Source of the DNA: Parablautia sp. Marseille-Q6255
Lineage (GTDB): Bacteria > Bacillota > Clostridia > Lachnospirales > Lachnospiraceae
Direction of reading: 5' to 3'
Assembly: GCF_951230155.1 (NCBI RefSeq)
Contig: NZ_CATNVD010000017.1
Location: 47,293-111,292 of the forward strand
DNA length: 64,000 bases
The first letter of the stretch is position 1, and every line of letters starts with the position of its first letter. Position numbers and translations under genes: made by a program. Below are positions 51,633 through 60,577 of the stretch, piece by piece. The notes below the pieces were generated by a model, which ran no database searches, had not been told where the DNA came from, and saw only the letters and a program-made list of their open reading frames with translations.

Positions 51633-53109
51633 GATCCCTGTAAAAGTAAAGGAAGTACACTTTGAACAGGAGCCGGAGCCGGTAACCGGAAAGGGGAGGA
51701 ACACAGAGCTTGGCATTGTGACCTATGTGTTTGTGTTCGTCTTCCTGCTGATGATCGGCTATCTGGGGTATATTAATATCTGGAAGGCGGATGAGCTCAA
51801 TAAAAATGCATACAATACAAAACAGGACGCAAACATGGACAAATATATCCGTGGCTCTATCCTCTCCTCAGACGGGAATGTCCTGGCACAGACAACGGTA
51901 ACAGATACCGGAGAGGAAATCCGGGAGTATCCGTATGCAAATGTTTTTTCTCATGTTATCGGATATGCTTCAAACGGCAAATCCGGGCTGGAGGCAAGCG
52001 CAAATCATGACCTGCTTTCCTCTCATGCATCCGTACTGACACAGATACAAGACGAAGCGGACCAGGAAAAAACAATGGGAGATTCCGTTGTTGTGACACT
52101 GAACGCACAGCTTCAGAGTGCGGCTTACGAGGCGCTCGGTTCTTATAATGGAGCGATTGTTGCGATGGAGCCGGATACAGGAAAGATCCTTGCAATGGTG
52201 TCCAAGCCGGATTTTGACCCGAATTCTATTGAAGAGATCTGGGACAGCGTCGTGACAGACAGCTCGAGCAGCGTACTTTTAAACCGAGCGACACAGGGGC
52301 TTTACCCACCGGGATCGACCTTCAAGATCCTGACAACGCTTGCGTATATGCGGCAGGAGCCGTCTGATTTCCGCAAATTCCAGTATGACTGTACCTCTAA
52401 GCTCACGGTCGAGGATGTGACGATTAATTGCTACAACAATTCCGTACATGGACAGGAGGATCTGAAAAGCGCGTTTGCTCACTCCTGTAATACGGCATTT
52501 TCTACTATCGGTCTGGAGCTTGACAACGATGAGTTTCATTCTCTGTGTGAGGAATTTCTGTTTAATAAATCTCTTCCCACGAAGTTGCAGCACAGCACCT
52601 CCAGATTTGAGCTGGATGGCAGCTCCTCCTATGGCGAGGTGATGACTACGGCGATCGGACAGGGAAATACACTCGTCACGCCGCTCCAGATGGCGATGAT
52701 CACATCCACGGTCGCAAACGGCGGTATCATGATGAAGCCGTATTATGTGGACCGGATACAGACGCATGACGGGAATACGGTATCCAGGACAAAACCCTCC
52801 CGGTATAAACGTCTGATGACGACAGAGGAGGCGAGAACCCTGTCGGAGTATATGCAGGAGACAGTAAAAAGCGGAACGGCGACTGCTCTTGGCTGGTATG
52901 ACTTTACTGCCGCCGGAAAGACAGGGTCTGCAGAATATGTATCAAACGGATATGAAGGTACACATTCTTGGTTTGTCGGATTTTCAAATGTAGATAATCC
53001 TGACCTTGTGGTAGCTGTGATCGCGGAGGATGGGGGCACGGGAAGTGAAACGGCTGTACCGATCGCCGCACAGGTATTTCAGGCGTATTACAGCATATAC
53101 GGCCACTGA
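51544..53109 (+). CDS. Class B penicillin-binding protein (PbpA/FtsI-like transpeptidase)
   Basis: A membrane-anchored transpeptidase of about 521 residues. A basic cytoplasmic N-terminus is followed by one membrane segment (LGIVTYVFVFVFLLMIGYLG). The transpeptidase domain has SxxK in PPGSTFKIL, SxN in AHSCNTAF and KTG in AGKTGSAEY. No large dimerisation domain is present, as in PbpA-type proteins paired with RodA. No start codon occurs between the end of the FtsW-like gene and the membrane segment, so translation must begin inside that gene; I chose ATG 51544 (GGAGG 11 bp upstream), giving an 89-bp overlap. The precise start is uncertain. Confidence 0.88.
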   Translation: MTTERNTTTTGKKHTERTGKRTRRTRTGSKIPVKVKEVHFEQEPEPVTGKGRNTELGIVTYVFVFVFLLMIGYLGYINIWKADELNKNAYNTKQDANMDKYIRGSILSSDGNVLAQTTVTDTGEEIREYPYANVFSHVIGYASNGKSGLEASANHDLLSSHASVLTQIQDEADQEKTMGDSVVVTLNAQLQSAAYEALGSYNGAIVAMEPDTGKILAMVSKPDFDPNSIEEIWDSVVTDSSSSVLLNRATQGLYPPGSTFKILTTLAYMRQEPSDFRKFQYDCTSKLTVEDVTINCYNNSVHGQEDLKSAFAHSCNTAFSTIGLELDNDEFHSLCEEFLFNKSLPTKLQHSTSRFELDGSSSYGEVMTTAIGQGNTLVTPLQMAMITSTVANGGIMMKPYYVDRIQTHDGNTVSRTKPSRYKRLMTTEEARTLSEYMQETVKSGTATALGWYDFTAAGKTGSAEYVSNGYEGTHSWFVGFSNVDNPDLVVAVIAEDGGTGSETAVPIAAQVFQAYYSIYGH

Positions 53110-53154
53110 TCCTTTCTGACTTTGAAGGCATCACATACGCGCAAGGATTTCTGG

Positions 53155-53183
53155 TTGCGTGATCTGCAAAAAAGAGTTATACT
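53155..53183 (+). promoter_or_regulatory. Promoter of the Nudix gene
   Basis: TTGCGT (53155-53160), 17-bp spacer, TATACT (53178-53183). Confidence 0.5.
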
Positions 53184-53225
53184 GAGTGCAGTCATTTTTG
53201 GCACACGCAGACAGGAGGGATTGCA

Positions 53226-53678
53226 ATGATCGAGGCAACAAGCTGTGGCGGTGTGGTGATATTTCGGGGAAAGATCCTTGTCCTTTACAAGAGCTACAAA
53301 AATAAGTATGAAGGCTGGGTGCTTCCCAAGGGGACAGTGGAAGAAGGCGAGGACTACAAAGAGACTGCTGCCAGAGAGGTTCTGGAGGAGACAGGAGTCC
53401 GCGCTTCCATTATCAAATACATTGGCAAAAGCCAGTATACCTTCAATGTCCCGGAGGATACAGTCGCAAAGGATGTGCACTGGTATTTGATGATGGCAGA
53501 CAGTTATTACAGTAAACCACAGCGAGAGGAGTATTTTATCGACTCAGGGTATTACAAATATCATGAAGCATATCATCTTTTAAAATTTACCAATGAAAAG
53601 ATGATCTTAGAAAAAGCTTATAATGAATATTTGAATCTGAAAAAAAATAATCTTTGGGGCAGTAAAAAATACTTTTAA
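53226..53678 (+). CDS. Nudix hydrolase
   Basis: A 150-residue hydrolase of nucleoside-diphosphate-linked substrates. The Nudix box GX5EX7REUXEEXGU is complete in GTVEEGEDYKETAAREVLEE followed by TGV (near residues 37-59). The C-terminal region is rich in Tyr and Lys. The family includes house-cleaning pyrophosphatases and Ap4A hydrolases, and the substrate cannot be told from sequence. Short promoter and GGAGGG site lie upstream. Confidence 0.92.
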   Translation: MIEATSCGGVVIFRGKILVLYKSYKNKYEGWVLPKGTVEEGEDYKETAAREVLEETGVRASIIKYIGKSQYTFNVPEDTVAKDVHWYLMMADSYYSKPQREEYFIDSGYYKYHEAYHLLKFTNEKMILEKAYNEYLNLKKNNLWGSKKYF

Positions 53679-53755
53679 CCACCTGATGCCGGGATTTCGC
53701 GTCTGCGGAATGTCGGCATTTTGGCAGTATGCGTTTGGGTGATGGAGGCTAAGAG

Positions 53756-54085
53756 ATGAAGTGGCATACACAGCTGTATCTGGGTGCGACAGTCAAAAAG
53801 AAAAAGGATATTCTGATTCAAAAGATAGAAGAAGGGAAAACTACAGTTAATATCTATTTGATCACACTTTCCGGAAATGAGAGAAATCAGCTGGAGATCA
53901 TACCGACATGGAATCTGCGGTTCTGGTATACGCGGGAAAACTGTCCGTGTATCGTCGGGCTTTCCTTCGGCTGGAGCGAGGCGTGCGGACTCGTGGCGCA
54001 GATCGTGCAGGAGGCGTATGAAAAGACCGGCGGCACGGATCTTCGGAGTTTTTTTGCAATACAGGAAATGAAAACAGTATTATAG
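53756..54085 (+). CDS. Conserved hypothetical protein, 109 residues
   Basis: A small soluble protein without recognised domain. The middle contains NQLEIIPTWNLRFWYTREN and CIVGLSFGWSEACGLVAQIV, suggesting a small alpha/beta fold. It begins with a GGAGG-like site after the Nudix gene and lies 20 bp before the DUF2953 gene, so it may be co-transcribed with it. I see no basis for assigning a function. Confidence 0.65.
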   Translation: MKWHTQLYLGATVKKKKDILIQKIEEGKTTVNIYLITLSGNERNQLEIIPTWNLRFWYTRENCPCIVGLSFGWSEACGLVAQIVQEAYEKTGGTDLRSFFAIQEMKTVL

Positions 54086-54105
54086 AGAGGGCAGCAGGAG
54101 AGAAT

Positions 54106-55098
54106 ATGCTACATATTATTCTGGGTATACTAAAGCTTATCGGTATCATACTGGGCATTTCGGTGCTTCTGGTTTGTACTGCACTGCTTTGTATTCTGTT
54201 CGTTCCGGTGCGCTACCGGATCAGATTGCAGAGGGAGCCAGAACAGCTAAGGGGATCGGTGCAGGCGAGCTGGCTTATGCATAGCGTCAGTGTGAAAGCC
54301 TGCATGGATAAGGATTCTGGAGGCACAGTCCTGGTGAAGCTTTTTGGAATACGGCTGTTTGGATCCGGTCAAAAAAAGGAGACTGAGACACAGCAGATGC
54401 GGCAGACATCCGGCATGCAAAAACCGCCCGGGCTATATCCGGTTCCGGATAAGGAGGAACTGCATAAGGCACATCCGATGCCGGACGGGGAGGAGCTGCA
54501 CAGGGCGCATCCGGTTTCAGACGAGGAAGGACAGCTCAGGATACATCCGGTGCCAGATGTGAGGGAGACGAAGGCTTCAAAAAATAAGTGCAAAGTAAAA
54601 CGCATCTGTGATAGAATAAAGCAGGGCAGGGTGCTGGGAAAACGCCTTTGGAACTGGTTTTCCGGGATTCCGGACAGGATCAGGCGCGCTTATCAGACGC
54701 TTTTGAAGGCGTTCCATAAATTTGCCGGGTTACTTCATAAACCGGAGGAGCTCATGGAGCTGTTTCGGCGGTATGAGATAAAAGAAAATCTGCGTACGCT
54801 GTATGGCTATCTGCGTGATCTGTGGAAGCATTACTGTCCCCGGCGTATCAGCGGATACCTGCATTTTGGAACAGGAGATCCGGCACTTACCGGGCAGCTT
54901 ACCGGGATCATTTATCTGGTGCTGCCGGCACGGGCAGACAGATTTACAGTCCGTCCGGATTTTGAAGAGCCTGTGCTTGAGACAGATCTTTTGTGTACCG
55001 GGCATATCCGGCTGTTTCACTTTCTCCGGATCTGCATGCGTGCGTTCTTTGATGAAAGGCTTCGCCGCCTGATCAGACAGATACGTGCGAAAAGATAG
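54106..55098 (+). CDS. DUF2953 domain membrane-anchored protein
   Basis: A 330-residue protein with one N-terminal membrane segment (residues about 5-32), then the DUF2953 beginning FVPVRYRIRLQ. It includes VLVKLFGIRLFG and a C-terminal part with YLHFGTGDPALTGQLTGIIY. Between them, residues about 105-155 contain four imperfect repeats of about 14 residues with pattern HPxPDxEELHxA. DUF2953 genes often sit before ytfJ/gerW in clostridia, as here (58 bp). A sporulation-related role is suggested by that pairing. Confidence 0.82.
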   Translation: MLHIILGILKLIGIILGISVLLVCTALLCILFVPVRYRIRLQREPEQLRGSVQASWLMHSVSVKACMDKDSGGTVLVKLFGIRLFGSGQKKETETQQMRQTSGMQKPPGLYPVPDKEELHKAHPMPDGEELHRAHPVSDEEGQLRIHPVPDVRETKASKNKCKVKRICDRIKQGRVLGKRLWNWFSGIPDRIRRAYQTLLKAFHKFAGLLHKPEELMELFRRYEIKENLRTLYGYLRDLWKHYCPRRISGYLHFGTGDPALTGQLTGIIYLVLPARADRFTVRPDFEEPVLETDLLCTGHIRLFHFLRICMRAFFDERLRRLIRQIRAKR

Positions 55099-55156
55099 GT
55101 GCAAATAAGAAAATAAAACAGAAAATCCGCCCAGACAGCGGGAAAGGAGACCGAAT

Positions 55157-55564
55157 ATGGAAAATTTTCAGAACACAGTAGGGTCATTATTTAAAGGAAT
55201 GGAGAATTTTATTACTACCAAAACAGTGGTCGGCGATGCGATCACGGTCGGCGATACGATCATTCTGCCGCTCGTAGATGTGAGCTTCGGCGTAGCTGCC
55301 ACCGCAAAAACAGAGGAAAAGAAAAATAATGGCGGTGGAGGTATGGGAGGAAAGATCTCGCCAAGCGCCGTGCTTGTGATCCAGAATGGAACGACCAAGC
55401 TTGTCAACATCAAGAATCAGGACAGTGTGACAAAGATCCTGGATATGGTACCGGATTTCGTGAATAAATTTACAGCCGGAAAAAACGCAGATGCAGGGGC
55501 TTCTTCTGCGCCTGATGTAGATGAGGCGATCCACAATGTAGCATCGGAAGAGAAAACCTTTTGA
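55157..55564 (+). CDS. ytfJ: Spore protein YtfJ/GerW
   Basis: A 135-residue protein of the GerW family, which in Bacillus is needed for normal germination with certain nutrients. Landmarks are VGDAITVGDTIILPLVDVSF and GGGGMGGKISPSAVLVI. The family length and glycine-rich turn fit. AAAGGAG precedes the ATG. It follows the DUF2953 gene, the usual neighbour. Confidence 0.93.
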   Translation: MENFQNTVGSLFKGMENFITTKTVVGDAITVGDTIILPLVDVSFGVAATAKTEEKKNNGGGGMGGKISPSAVLVIQNGTTKLVNIKNQDSVTKILDMVPDFVNKFTAGKNADAGASSAPDVDEAIHNVASEEKTF

Positions 55565-55675
55565 GCAAAGGCCTGGAATCGTGACCGGCTCTTGGGATAT
55601 TTCTAAAAGAGCAGTGTTGAATGATGCATTCTGTGCATATGATAGATATAAGAAACAGAAAGAGGGTATCTGTGT

Positions 55676-55813
55676 ATGCGCAGAATGGCCGGATTTATCG
55701 TATTCTGGATCGCGGTCGGAATGATTGTGGAGCTGTTTATAGAGAGTATCCTGATCAGTATACTTCTGATACTTTTTTTGCTGCTGTTAGGGTACAATCT
55801 TTTTTTGTGCTGA
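55676..55813 (+). CDS. Small membrane protein, 45 residues
   Basis: A short gene encoding a nearly all-hydrophobic peptide that starts MRRMAGFIVFWIAVGMIVEL and ends GYNLFLC. Two short membrane helices or a hairpin are likely. AGAGGG lies about 9 bp before the ATG. Small proteins of this type occur after ytfJ in related clostridia, but that is from memory and not checked. No function can be assigned. Confidence 0.6.
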   Translation: MRRMAGFIVFWIAVGMIVELFIESILISILLILFLLLLGYNLFLC

Positions 55814-55865
55814 TACCGCTAATCGTACAGGTTGTTTTTTCTGCGCACTTCCGGAATATGAGCAT

Positions 55866-55900
55866 AACAAAAAGGCAGGTTATCTTTCGATAACCTGCCT
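55866..55900 (-). terminator. rpmB terminator
   Basis: A perfect 12-bp stem (AGGCAGGTTATC with GATAACCTGCCT) with a 4-nt loop; on the minus strand it is followed by TTTTTGTT. It terminates rpmB and may also stop the + strand transcript weakly. Confidence 0.75.
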
Positions 55901-55918
55901 GCATCTGTTTCATGAAAA

Positions 55919-56107
55919 CTAAGCTCTCTCAACTTTTCCGGATCTCAGACAAGAAGTACATACATACATCTTTCTGGCAGCACCACCGTTAACTTTAACC
56001 TTCACATGTTTGAGATTTGCTTTCCAAACCTTGTTGCTTCTTCTATGAGAATGACTCACATTGTTTCCAAAATGAACAGCTTTATCACAAATAGCACATT
56101 TAGCCAT
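55919..56107 (-). CDS. rpmB: Ribosomal protein L28
   Basis: A 62-residue large-subunit ribosomal protein beginning MAKCAICDKAVHFGNNVSHS. It has zinc-ribbon cysteine pairs CAIC and CTSC, so it is the zinc-binding (C+) form. The start at 56107 has AAGGAGGT upstream on the minus strand; a longer frame upstream is not used. The 5' leader has a small hairpin AGTCTAA/TTAGACT (56133-56155). Confidence 0.96.
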   Translation of the reverse strand: MAKCAICDKAVHFGNNVSHSHRRSNKVWKANLKHVKVKVNGGAARKMYVCTSCLRSGKVERA

Positions 56108-56167
56108 GACCGCACCTCCTTGAAATGAATTAAGTCTAATTTCACGATTTAGACTCACAGCACAATT

Positions 56168-56196
56168 ATTCTATCAGATACTACAATATTTTGCAA
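56168..56196 (-). promoter_or_regulatory. rpmB promoter
   Basis: On the minus strand TTGCAA (56196-56191), 17-bp spacer, TAGAAT (56173-56168). Confidence 0.6.
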
Positions 56197-56246
56197 GTGT
56201 AAAATAAGAAAAAATAAAATAATTTTGCAATTCATAAAAAGCATCT

Positions 56247-56274
56247 TTGCAAGACGCAGGTTTTCTGGTAAGAT
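56247..56274 (+). promoter_or_regulatory. Promoter of the asp23-fakA-recG operon
   Basis: TTGCAA (56247-56252), 16-bp spacer, TAAGAT (56269-56274), 61 bp before the first gene. Confidence 0.5.
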
Positions 56275-56334
56275 AGGTATGGAGTATGCTTTGCATGGAA
56301 GATTATATTTTGAAATAGATGGAGGTTTCTGTTT

Positions 56335-56691
56335 ATGAAAGGACGCATGAGCAATGAACTCGGGTCTATCGTAATCGACCCGAACGTGATCGCTACCTAT
56401 GCAGGCAGCGTTGCAGTAGAATGTTTTGGTATCGTCGGCATGGCGATCGTCAGCGTAAAAGACGGTCTTGTCAGACTTTTAAAGCGTGACAGCCTTGAGC
56501 GCGGACTGAATGTAAAGATAGAGGAGAACCGGATCACGATTGACTTCCATGTTATCGTTTCCTACGGTGTGAGCATTTCCGCTGTTGCGGATAATCTTTT
56601 CAGCAATGTCAAATATCGTGTAGAAGAGTTTACCGGTATGGAAGTGGAAAAGCTGAACATGTTTGTTGAAGGCGTAAGAGTAATTGATTAA
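56335..56691 (+). CDS. Asp23/Gls24 family envelope-stress protein
   Basis: A 118-residue protein of the Asp23/Gls24 (YloU) family: GSIVIDPNVIATYAGSVAVE, then VKIEENRITIDFHVIVSYGV and a C-terminal VNMFVEGVRV-like end. In Firmicutes yloU usually precedes the fatty acid kinase gene yloV/fakA, as here (12 bp). The exact role is unclear; relatives associate with the membrane under stress. Confidence 0.92.
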   Translation: MKGRMSNELGSIVIDPNVIATYAGSVAVECFGIVGMAIVSVKDGLVRLLKRDSLERGLNVKIEENRITIDFHVIVSYGVSISAVADNLFSNVKYRVEEFTGMEVEKLNMFVEGVRVID

Positions 56692-56703
56692 GGAGGAACA
56701 ATC

Positions 56704-58383
56704 GTGAGTGCGATTACAATAGATGCTTCTCTTTGCGCCAGAATGTTTCTGGCCGGAGCTAAGAATCTCGAATCAAAAAAAGAATGGATCAACGAATTAA
56801 ACGTATTCCCTGTACCGGATGGCGATACAGGTACAAATATGACCCTGACGATCATGGCGGCGGCAAAGGAAGTCGCAGCGATAGAGCAGATCACTATGGA
56901 GAGCTTTGCAAAGGCTGTCTCATCCGGTTCTCTGCGCGGCGCGCGCGGCAATTCCGGTGTCATTCTTTCTCAGCTTCTGCGCGGCTTTACAAAGGTGATC
57001 CGCAGCGAAGAGGTCATTGATGCGGCAGTGCTCGCAGCAGCGTTCCAGAAGGCGGTAGAGACGGCATACAAAGCAGTCATGAAGCCAAAAGAAGGAACGA
57101 TCCTGACCGTAGCAAGAGGCGGCGCAGAACGCGCGGCCGAGCTGATCGAGGAGAATCCGGACATTGAGCTTGGCGTGATGATCGAGGAGATCATCAAACG
57201 CAGCGAGGAAGTGCTCAATCAGACGCCGGAAATGCTTCCGGTACTGAAGGAGGCAGGCGTGGTGGACTCCGGCGGACAGGGGCTTGTGCAGGTACTAAAG
57301 GGTGCGGCGGATGCGTTTGCGGGAAAAGAGATCGATTATACGATCGAAGGTGTATCAGCAGGAAATGGAGGAGCTGCCGCTTCTGCATCGGCTGCCGCTC
57401 CGGCTGATATCAAATACGGCTACTGTACCGAATTCATCATTATGCTGGAAAAAGAATATACAGAGGAGACGGAGCTTTCCTTTAAGGCATTCCTCGAGTC
57501 GATCGGAGATTCTATTGTTGTTGTATCAGATGACGGCATCGTAAAGGTGCATGTCCATACGAATGATCCGGGTGTTGCGATCACACGCGCGCTCACCTAT
57601 GGTTCTCTGACCCGTATGAAGATCGACAACATGCGTGAGGAGCATCAGGAAAAGGTCATCAAAGAAGCGGAAAAGCAGGCGGCAGCACAGCAGGCAGTCA
57701 AAGCAGAGCAGCCCGTCAGCTTAAAAGAGACCGGCTTTATTTCTGTATCGATCGGCGACGGGATCGGCGATATTTTCCGTGATCTCGGTGTGGATTATCT
57801 GATCGAGGGCGGTCAGACCATGAATCCGAGTACAGAGGATATGCTGAACGCGATCGAGCAGGTGCACGCAAAAAATATTTTTATCCTTCCAAACAACAAA
57901 AATATTATTCTGGCAGCGAATCAGGCAAAAGCGCTTACAGAAGATAAAAATATCATCGTCATCCCGACAAAGACGGTACCGCAGGGGATCACAGCTGTGA
58001 TCAACTTCGTACCGGAAAAGTCGCCGGAAGAAAATGCGGCCCTGATGGAGGAGGAGATCTCCAGAGTCAGAACAGGGCAGCTCACCTATGCGGTGCGCGA
58101 CACACATATTGACGACAAGACGATCCATGCCGGCGACATTATGGGCGTCGGGGATCATGCGATCCTGTCTGTGGGAAAAGATATTGATACGGTTGCGCTT
58201 GAGACAGTCAGCCTGATGGTGGATGAGGACACAGAACTGATCAGCATTTACTACGGCGAGGATATGAACGAGGATGAGGCCTCCGCTTTGAGGGATAAGA
58301 TCGAAGAGCAGCATCCCGACTGTGATGTTGAGCTGAACTGTGGAGGACAGCCGATATACTACTATATTATTTCCGCAGAATAA
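56704..58383 (+). CDS. fakA: Fatty acid kinase catalytic subunit FakA (DAK2/YloV)
   Basis: A 559-residue kinase that phosphorylates fatty acids bound to FakB. The N-terminal DhaL-type ATP domain shows NVFPVPDGDTGTNM and SGSLRGARGNSGVILSQLLRG; the C-terminal half contains FakB-interacting and DegV-like domains (NPSTEDMLNAIEQVHAKN, then FILPNNKNIILAA). Start is GTG at 56704, 6 bp after AAGGAGG. No fakB is visible in the window. Confidence 0.93.
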   Translation: MSAITIDASLCARMFLAGAKNLESKKEWINELNVFPVPDGDTGTNMTLTIMAAAKEVAAIEQITMESFAKAVSSGSLRGARGNSGVILSQLLRGFTKVIRSEEVIDAAVLAAAFQKAVETAYKAVMKPKEGTILTVARGGAERAAELIEENPDIELGVMIEEIIKRSEEVLNQTPEMLPVLKEAGVVDSGGQGLVQVLKGAADAFAGKEIDYTIEGVSAGNGGAAASASAAAPADIKYGYCTEFIIMLEKEYTEETELSFKAFLESIGDSIVVVSDDGIVKVHVHTNDPGVAITRALTYGSLTRMKIDNMREEHQEKVIKEAEKQAAAQQAVKAEQPVSLKETGFISVSIGDGIGDIFRDLGVDYLIEGGQTMNPSTEDMLNAIEQVHAKNIFILPNNKNIILAANQAKALTEDKNIIVIPTKTVPQGITAVINFVPEKSPEENAALMEEEISRVRTGQLTYAVRDTHIDDKTIHAGDIMGVGDHAILSVGKDIDTVALETVSLMVDEDTELISIYYGEDMNEDEASALRDKIEEQHPDCDVELNCGGQPIYYYIISAE

Positions 58384-58411
58384 ACAACGTCTGCAAGAGT
58401 AAGAGGTAACT

Positions 58412-60469
58412 ATGGATCTGGGAGCTTCTCTTGATTCCCTTAAAGGGATCGGTGAAAAAACAAAACAGATATTTGAAAAGGCCGGCATCAGAGATATTGC
58501 CTCCCTGCTGGCCTATTATCCCAGGATGTACGAGCAGTTTGAAGCGCCGGTTCCGATAACCAGGCTGCGAGAGGGGGAGACAGCCTCTGTGTGTGCACAG
58601 CTTACTGCACCGATTGCCACGAGGCATATAAGAGGTCTTTCCGTCTCAACCGCGCTCGCATCAGACGGGACGGATGGGATCGCTCTTACCTGGTTCAATA
58701 TGCCATTTTTGCGAAACTCCCTTCGAACGGGAGAACGGTATGTATTCCGAGGCAGAATAAAATCAAAAGGACAGCGGCTGCTCATTGAGCAGCCTGCTGT
58801 TTTTCATGAAGAACAGTATCGTGCGCTGACAGATGAGCTGCGTCCCGTCTATCCGCTTGTAAAGGGGCTGACCGGCACGATGGTGCAAAAGGCAGTGCGT
58901 CAGGTTCTTGCGCAAAAGTCGCTGCTCGAAGATTATCTTCCGCTGCAGTATCGAAAGAGATATGATCTTTCCGAATATAACTTCGCAATTGAGCAGATCC
59001 ATTTTCCTAAAGACCGGCATGCGCTTGCCCTCGCAAGAGGAAGACTTGTTTTTGACGAATTCTTCTTTTTCCTTTTGCAGCTGCGGAGTCTGAAAACTGC
59101 CCGGGTAAAGGCAAAAAACAGCTTCTCCATCGAAACGCCGTATCTGGCGCAAAAGCTGATCCAAGGTCTGCCGTATTCCCTGACAAAAGCACAGGAAAAA
59201 GTCTGGCAGACCATCGCGCAGGAGCTTCAGGGACCGTCTGTCATGGCGCGTCTGATCCAGGGAGACGTCGGATCAGGTAAAACCATTGTATCTGTTCTTG
59301 CGCTTTTGACCGTGGCGCAGAGCGGATATCAGGGGGCGCTGATGGTTCCGACAGAGGTACTTGCACGGCAGCACTACGCATCTATCACAGAGCTTTTCAG
59401 CCAAAACGGGCTTCCCTTTCATACCGTACTGCTTACGGGCTCGATGACAGTCCGGCAAAAGCGGGAAGCATACGAAAAAATAAGCTCCGGGGAAGCATCC
59501 GTTATCGTAGGCACGCATGCTTTGATCCAGGAGAAGGTTGTTTATCATGATCTGGCGCTTGTCATTACTGATGAACAGCACCGTTTTGGCGTACGGCAGA
59601 GGGAAATGCTCGCCCAGAAGGGCAATATGCCGCATACGATCGTGATGAGCGCCACGCCCATCCCGAGGACTCTGGCCGTGATCCTATATGGTGATCTGGA
59701 TATTTCAGTGATCAATGAAATGCCTGCAAACCGTCTTCCGATCAAAAACTGTGTCGTGGGGACGGGATACCGGCCGAAGGCGCACGAATTTATCCGGAAG
59801 CAGATAGCTTTGGGACATCAGGCATATGTGATCTGTCCAATGGTCGAGGAGAGCGAGGCAGTAGAGGCAGAAAATGTAGTTGAATATACACAGCTGCTTC
59901 AGAAAGTGCTTCCTCAGGAGATCTGTGTAGCGTATCTGCACGGAAAAATGAAGCCCGCCGAAAAGAATGAGATCATGGAGCGTTTTCTGAAAAACGAGAT
60001 ACAGGTGCTCGTCTCTACGACTGTCGTAGAGGTCGGCGTAAATGTGCCAAATGCAACCGTCATGCTGATCGAAAATGCCGAGCGCTTTGGACTGGCGCAG
60101 CTTCATCAGCTGCGCGGCAGGGTCGGCAGAGGAGATGCGCAGTCCTACTGTATCTTTCTTTATTCCATGGAGGGAAAGGACATTAAACAGAGACTTGATA
60201 TCCTGTGCCGGTCGAATGACGGGTTTGAAATAGCGAACCGGGACATGCAGCTGCGCGGACCGGGAGATCTTTTTGGTGTGCGCCAAAGCGGGATGCTGGA
60301 TTTCCATCTGGCAGACATTTACACAGATGCGGCGGTGCTGGCCAAAGCAAACGAGGCAGTGGATGAGATCCTGTGTGCTGACCCGCAGCTTAAAAGGCAG
60401 GAGCATCGTGTATTGAAGCAGCGTTATGAGAAGTTTATGAAAGAGCAGACAGAGCAGATCAGTCTGTAG
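58412..60469 (+). CDS. recG: ATP-dependent DNA helicase RecG
   Basis: A 685-residue helicase that remodels stalled replication forks. An N-terminal wedge domain (near residues 50-150) precedes the helicase core: Walker A GDVGSGKTIV, DEQH in ITDEQHRFGV, SATPIPRTLA, and the C-terminal QLHQLRGRVGRGDAQSYC and GPGDLFGVRQSG. Its position after yloU-yloV is standard in Firmicutes. Confidence 0.97.
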   Translation: MDLGASLDSLKGIGEKTKQIFEKAGIRDIASLLAYYPRMYEQFEAPVPITRLREGETASVCAQLTAPIATRHIRGLSVSTALASDGTDGIALTWFNMPFLRNSLRTGERYVFRGRIKSKGQRLLIEQPAVFHEEQYRALTDELRPVYPLVKGLTGTMVQKAVRQVLAQKSLLEDYLPLQYRKRYDLSEYNFAIEQIHFPKDRHALALARGRLVFDEFFFFLLQLRSLKTARVKAKNSFSIETPYLAQKLIQGLPYSLTKAQEKVWQTIAQELQGPSVMARLIQGDVGSGKTIVSVLALLTVAQSGYQGALMVPTEVLARQHYASITELFSQNGLPFHTVLLTGSMTVRQKREAYEKISSGEASVIVGTHALIQEKVVYHDLALVITDEQHRFGVRQREMLAQKGNMPHTIVMSATPIPRTLAVILYGDLDISVINEMPANRLPIKNCVVGTGYRPKAHEFIRKQIALGHQAYVICPMVEESEAVEAENVVEYTQLLQKVLPQEICVAYLHGKMKPAEKNEIMERFLKNEIQVLVSTTVVEVGVNVPNATVMLIENAERFGLAQLHQLRGRVGRGDAQSYCIFLYSMEGKDIKQRLDILCRSNDGFEIANRDMQLRGPGDLFGVRQSGMLDFHLADIYTDAAVLAKANEAVDEILCADPQLKRQEHRVLKQRYEKFMKEQTEQISL

Positions 60470-60483
60470 TCTCCGATAAGACA

Positions 60484-60527
60484 GGACATGCTCCGGTGCA
60501 GGTATACAGCTGCATCGGAGCATGTCC
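60484..60527. other. Long 18-bp stem-loop between convergent recG and mgsA
   Basis: GGACATGCTCCGGTGCAG (60484-60501) pairs with CTGCATCGGAGCATGTCC (60510-60527), one G-T pair, 8-nt loop. There is no T-run on either strand, but its position between convergent genes suggests a termination or transcript-end protection role. Confidence 0.6.
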
Positions 60528-60577
60528 AATAGAAAAATAGAAAAGTGTATGGAGCTTCTTTTTTAGTGTCTGTCTGC

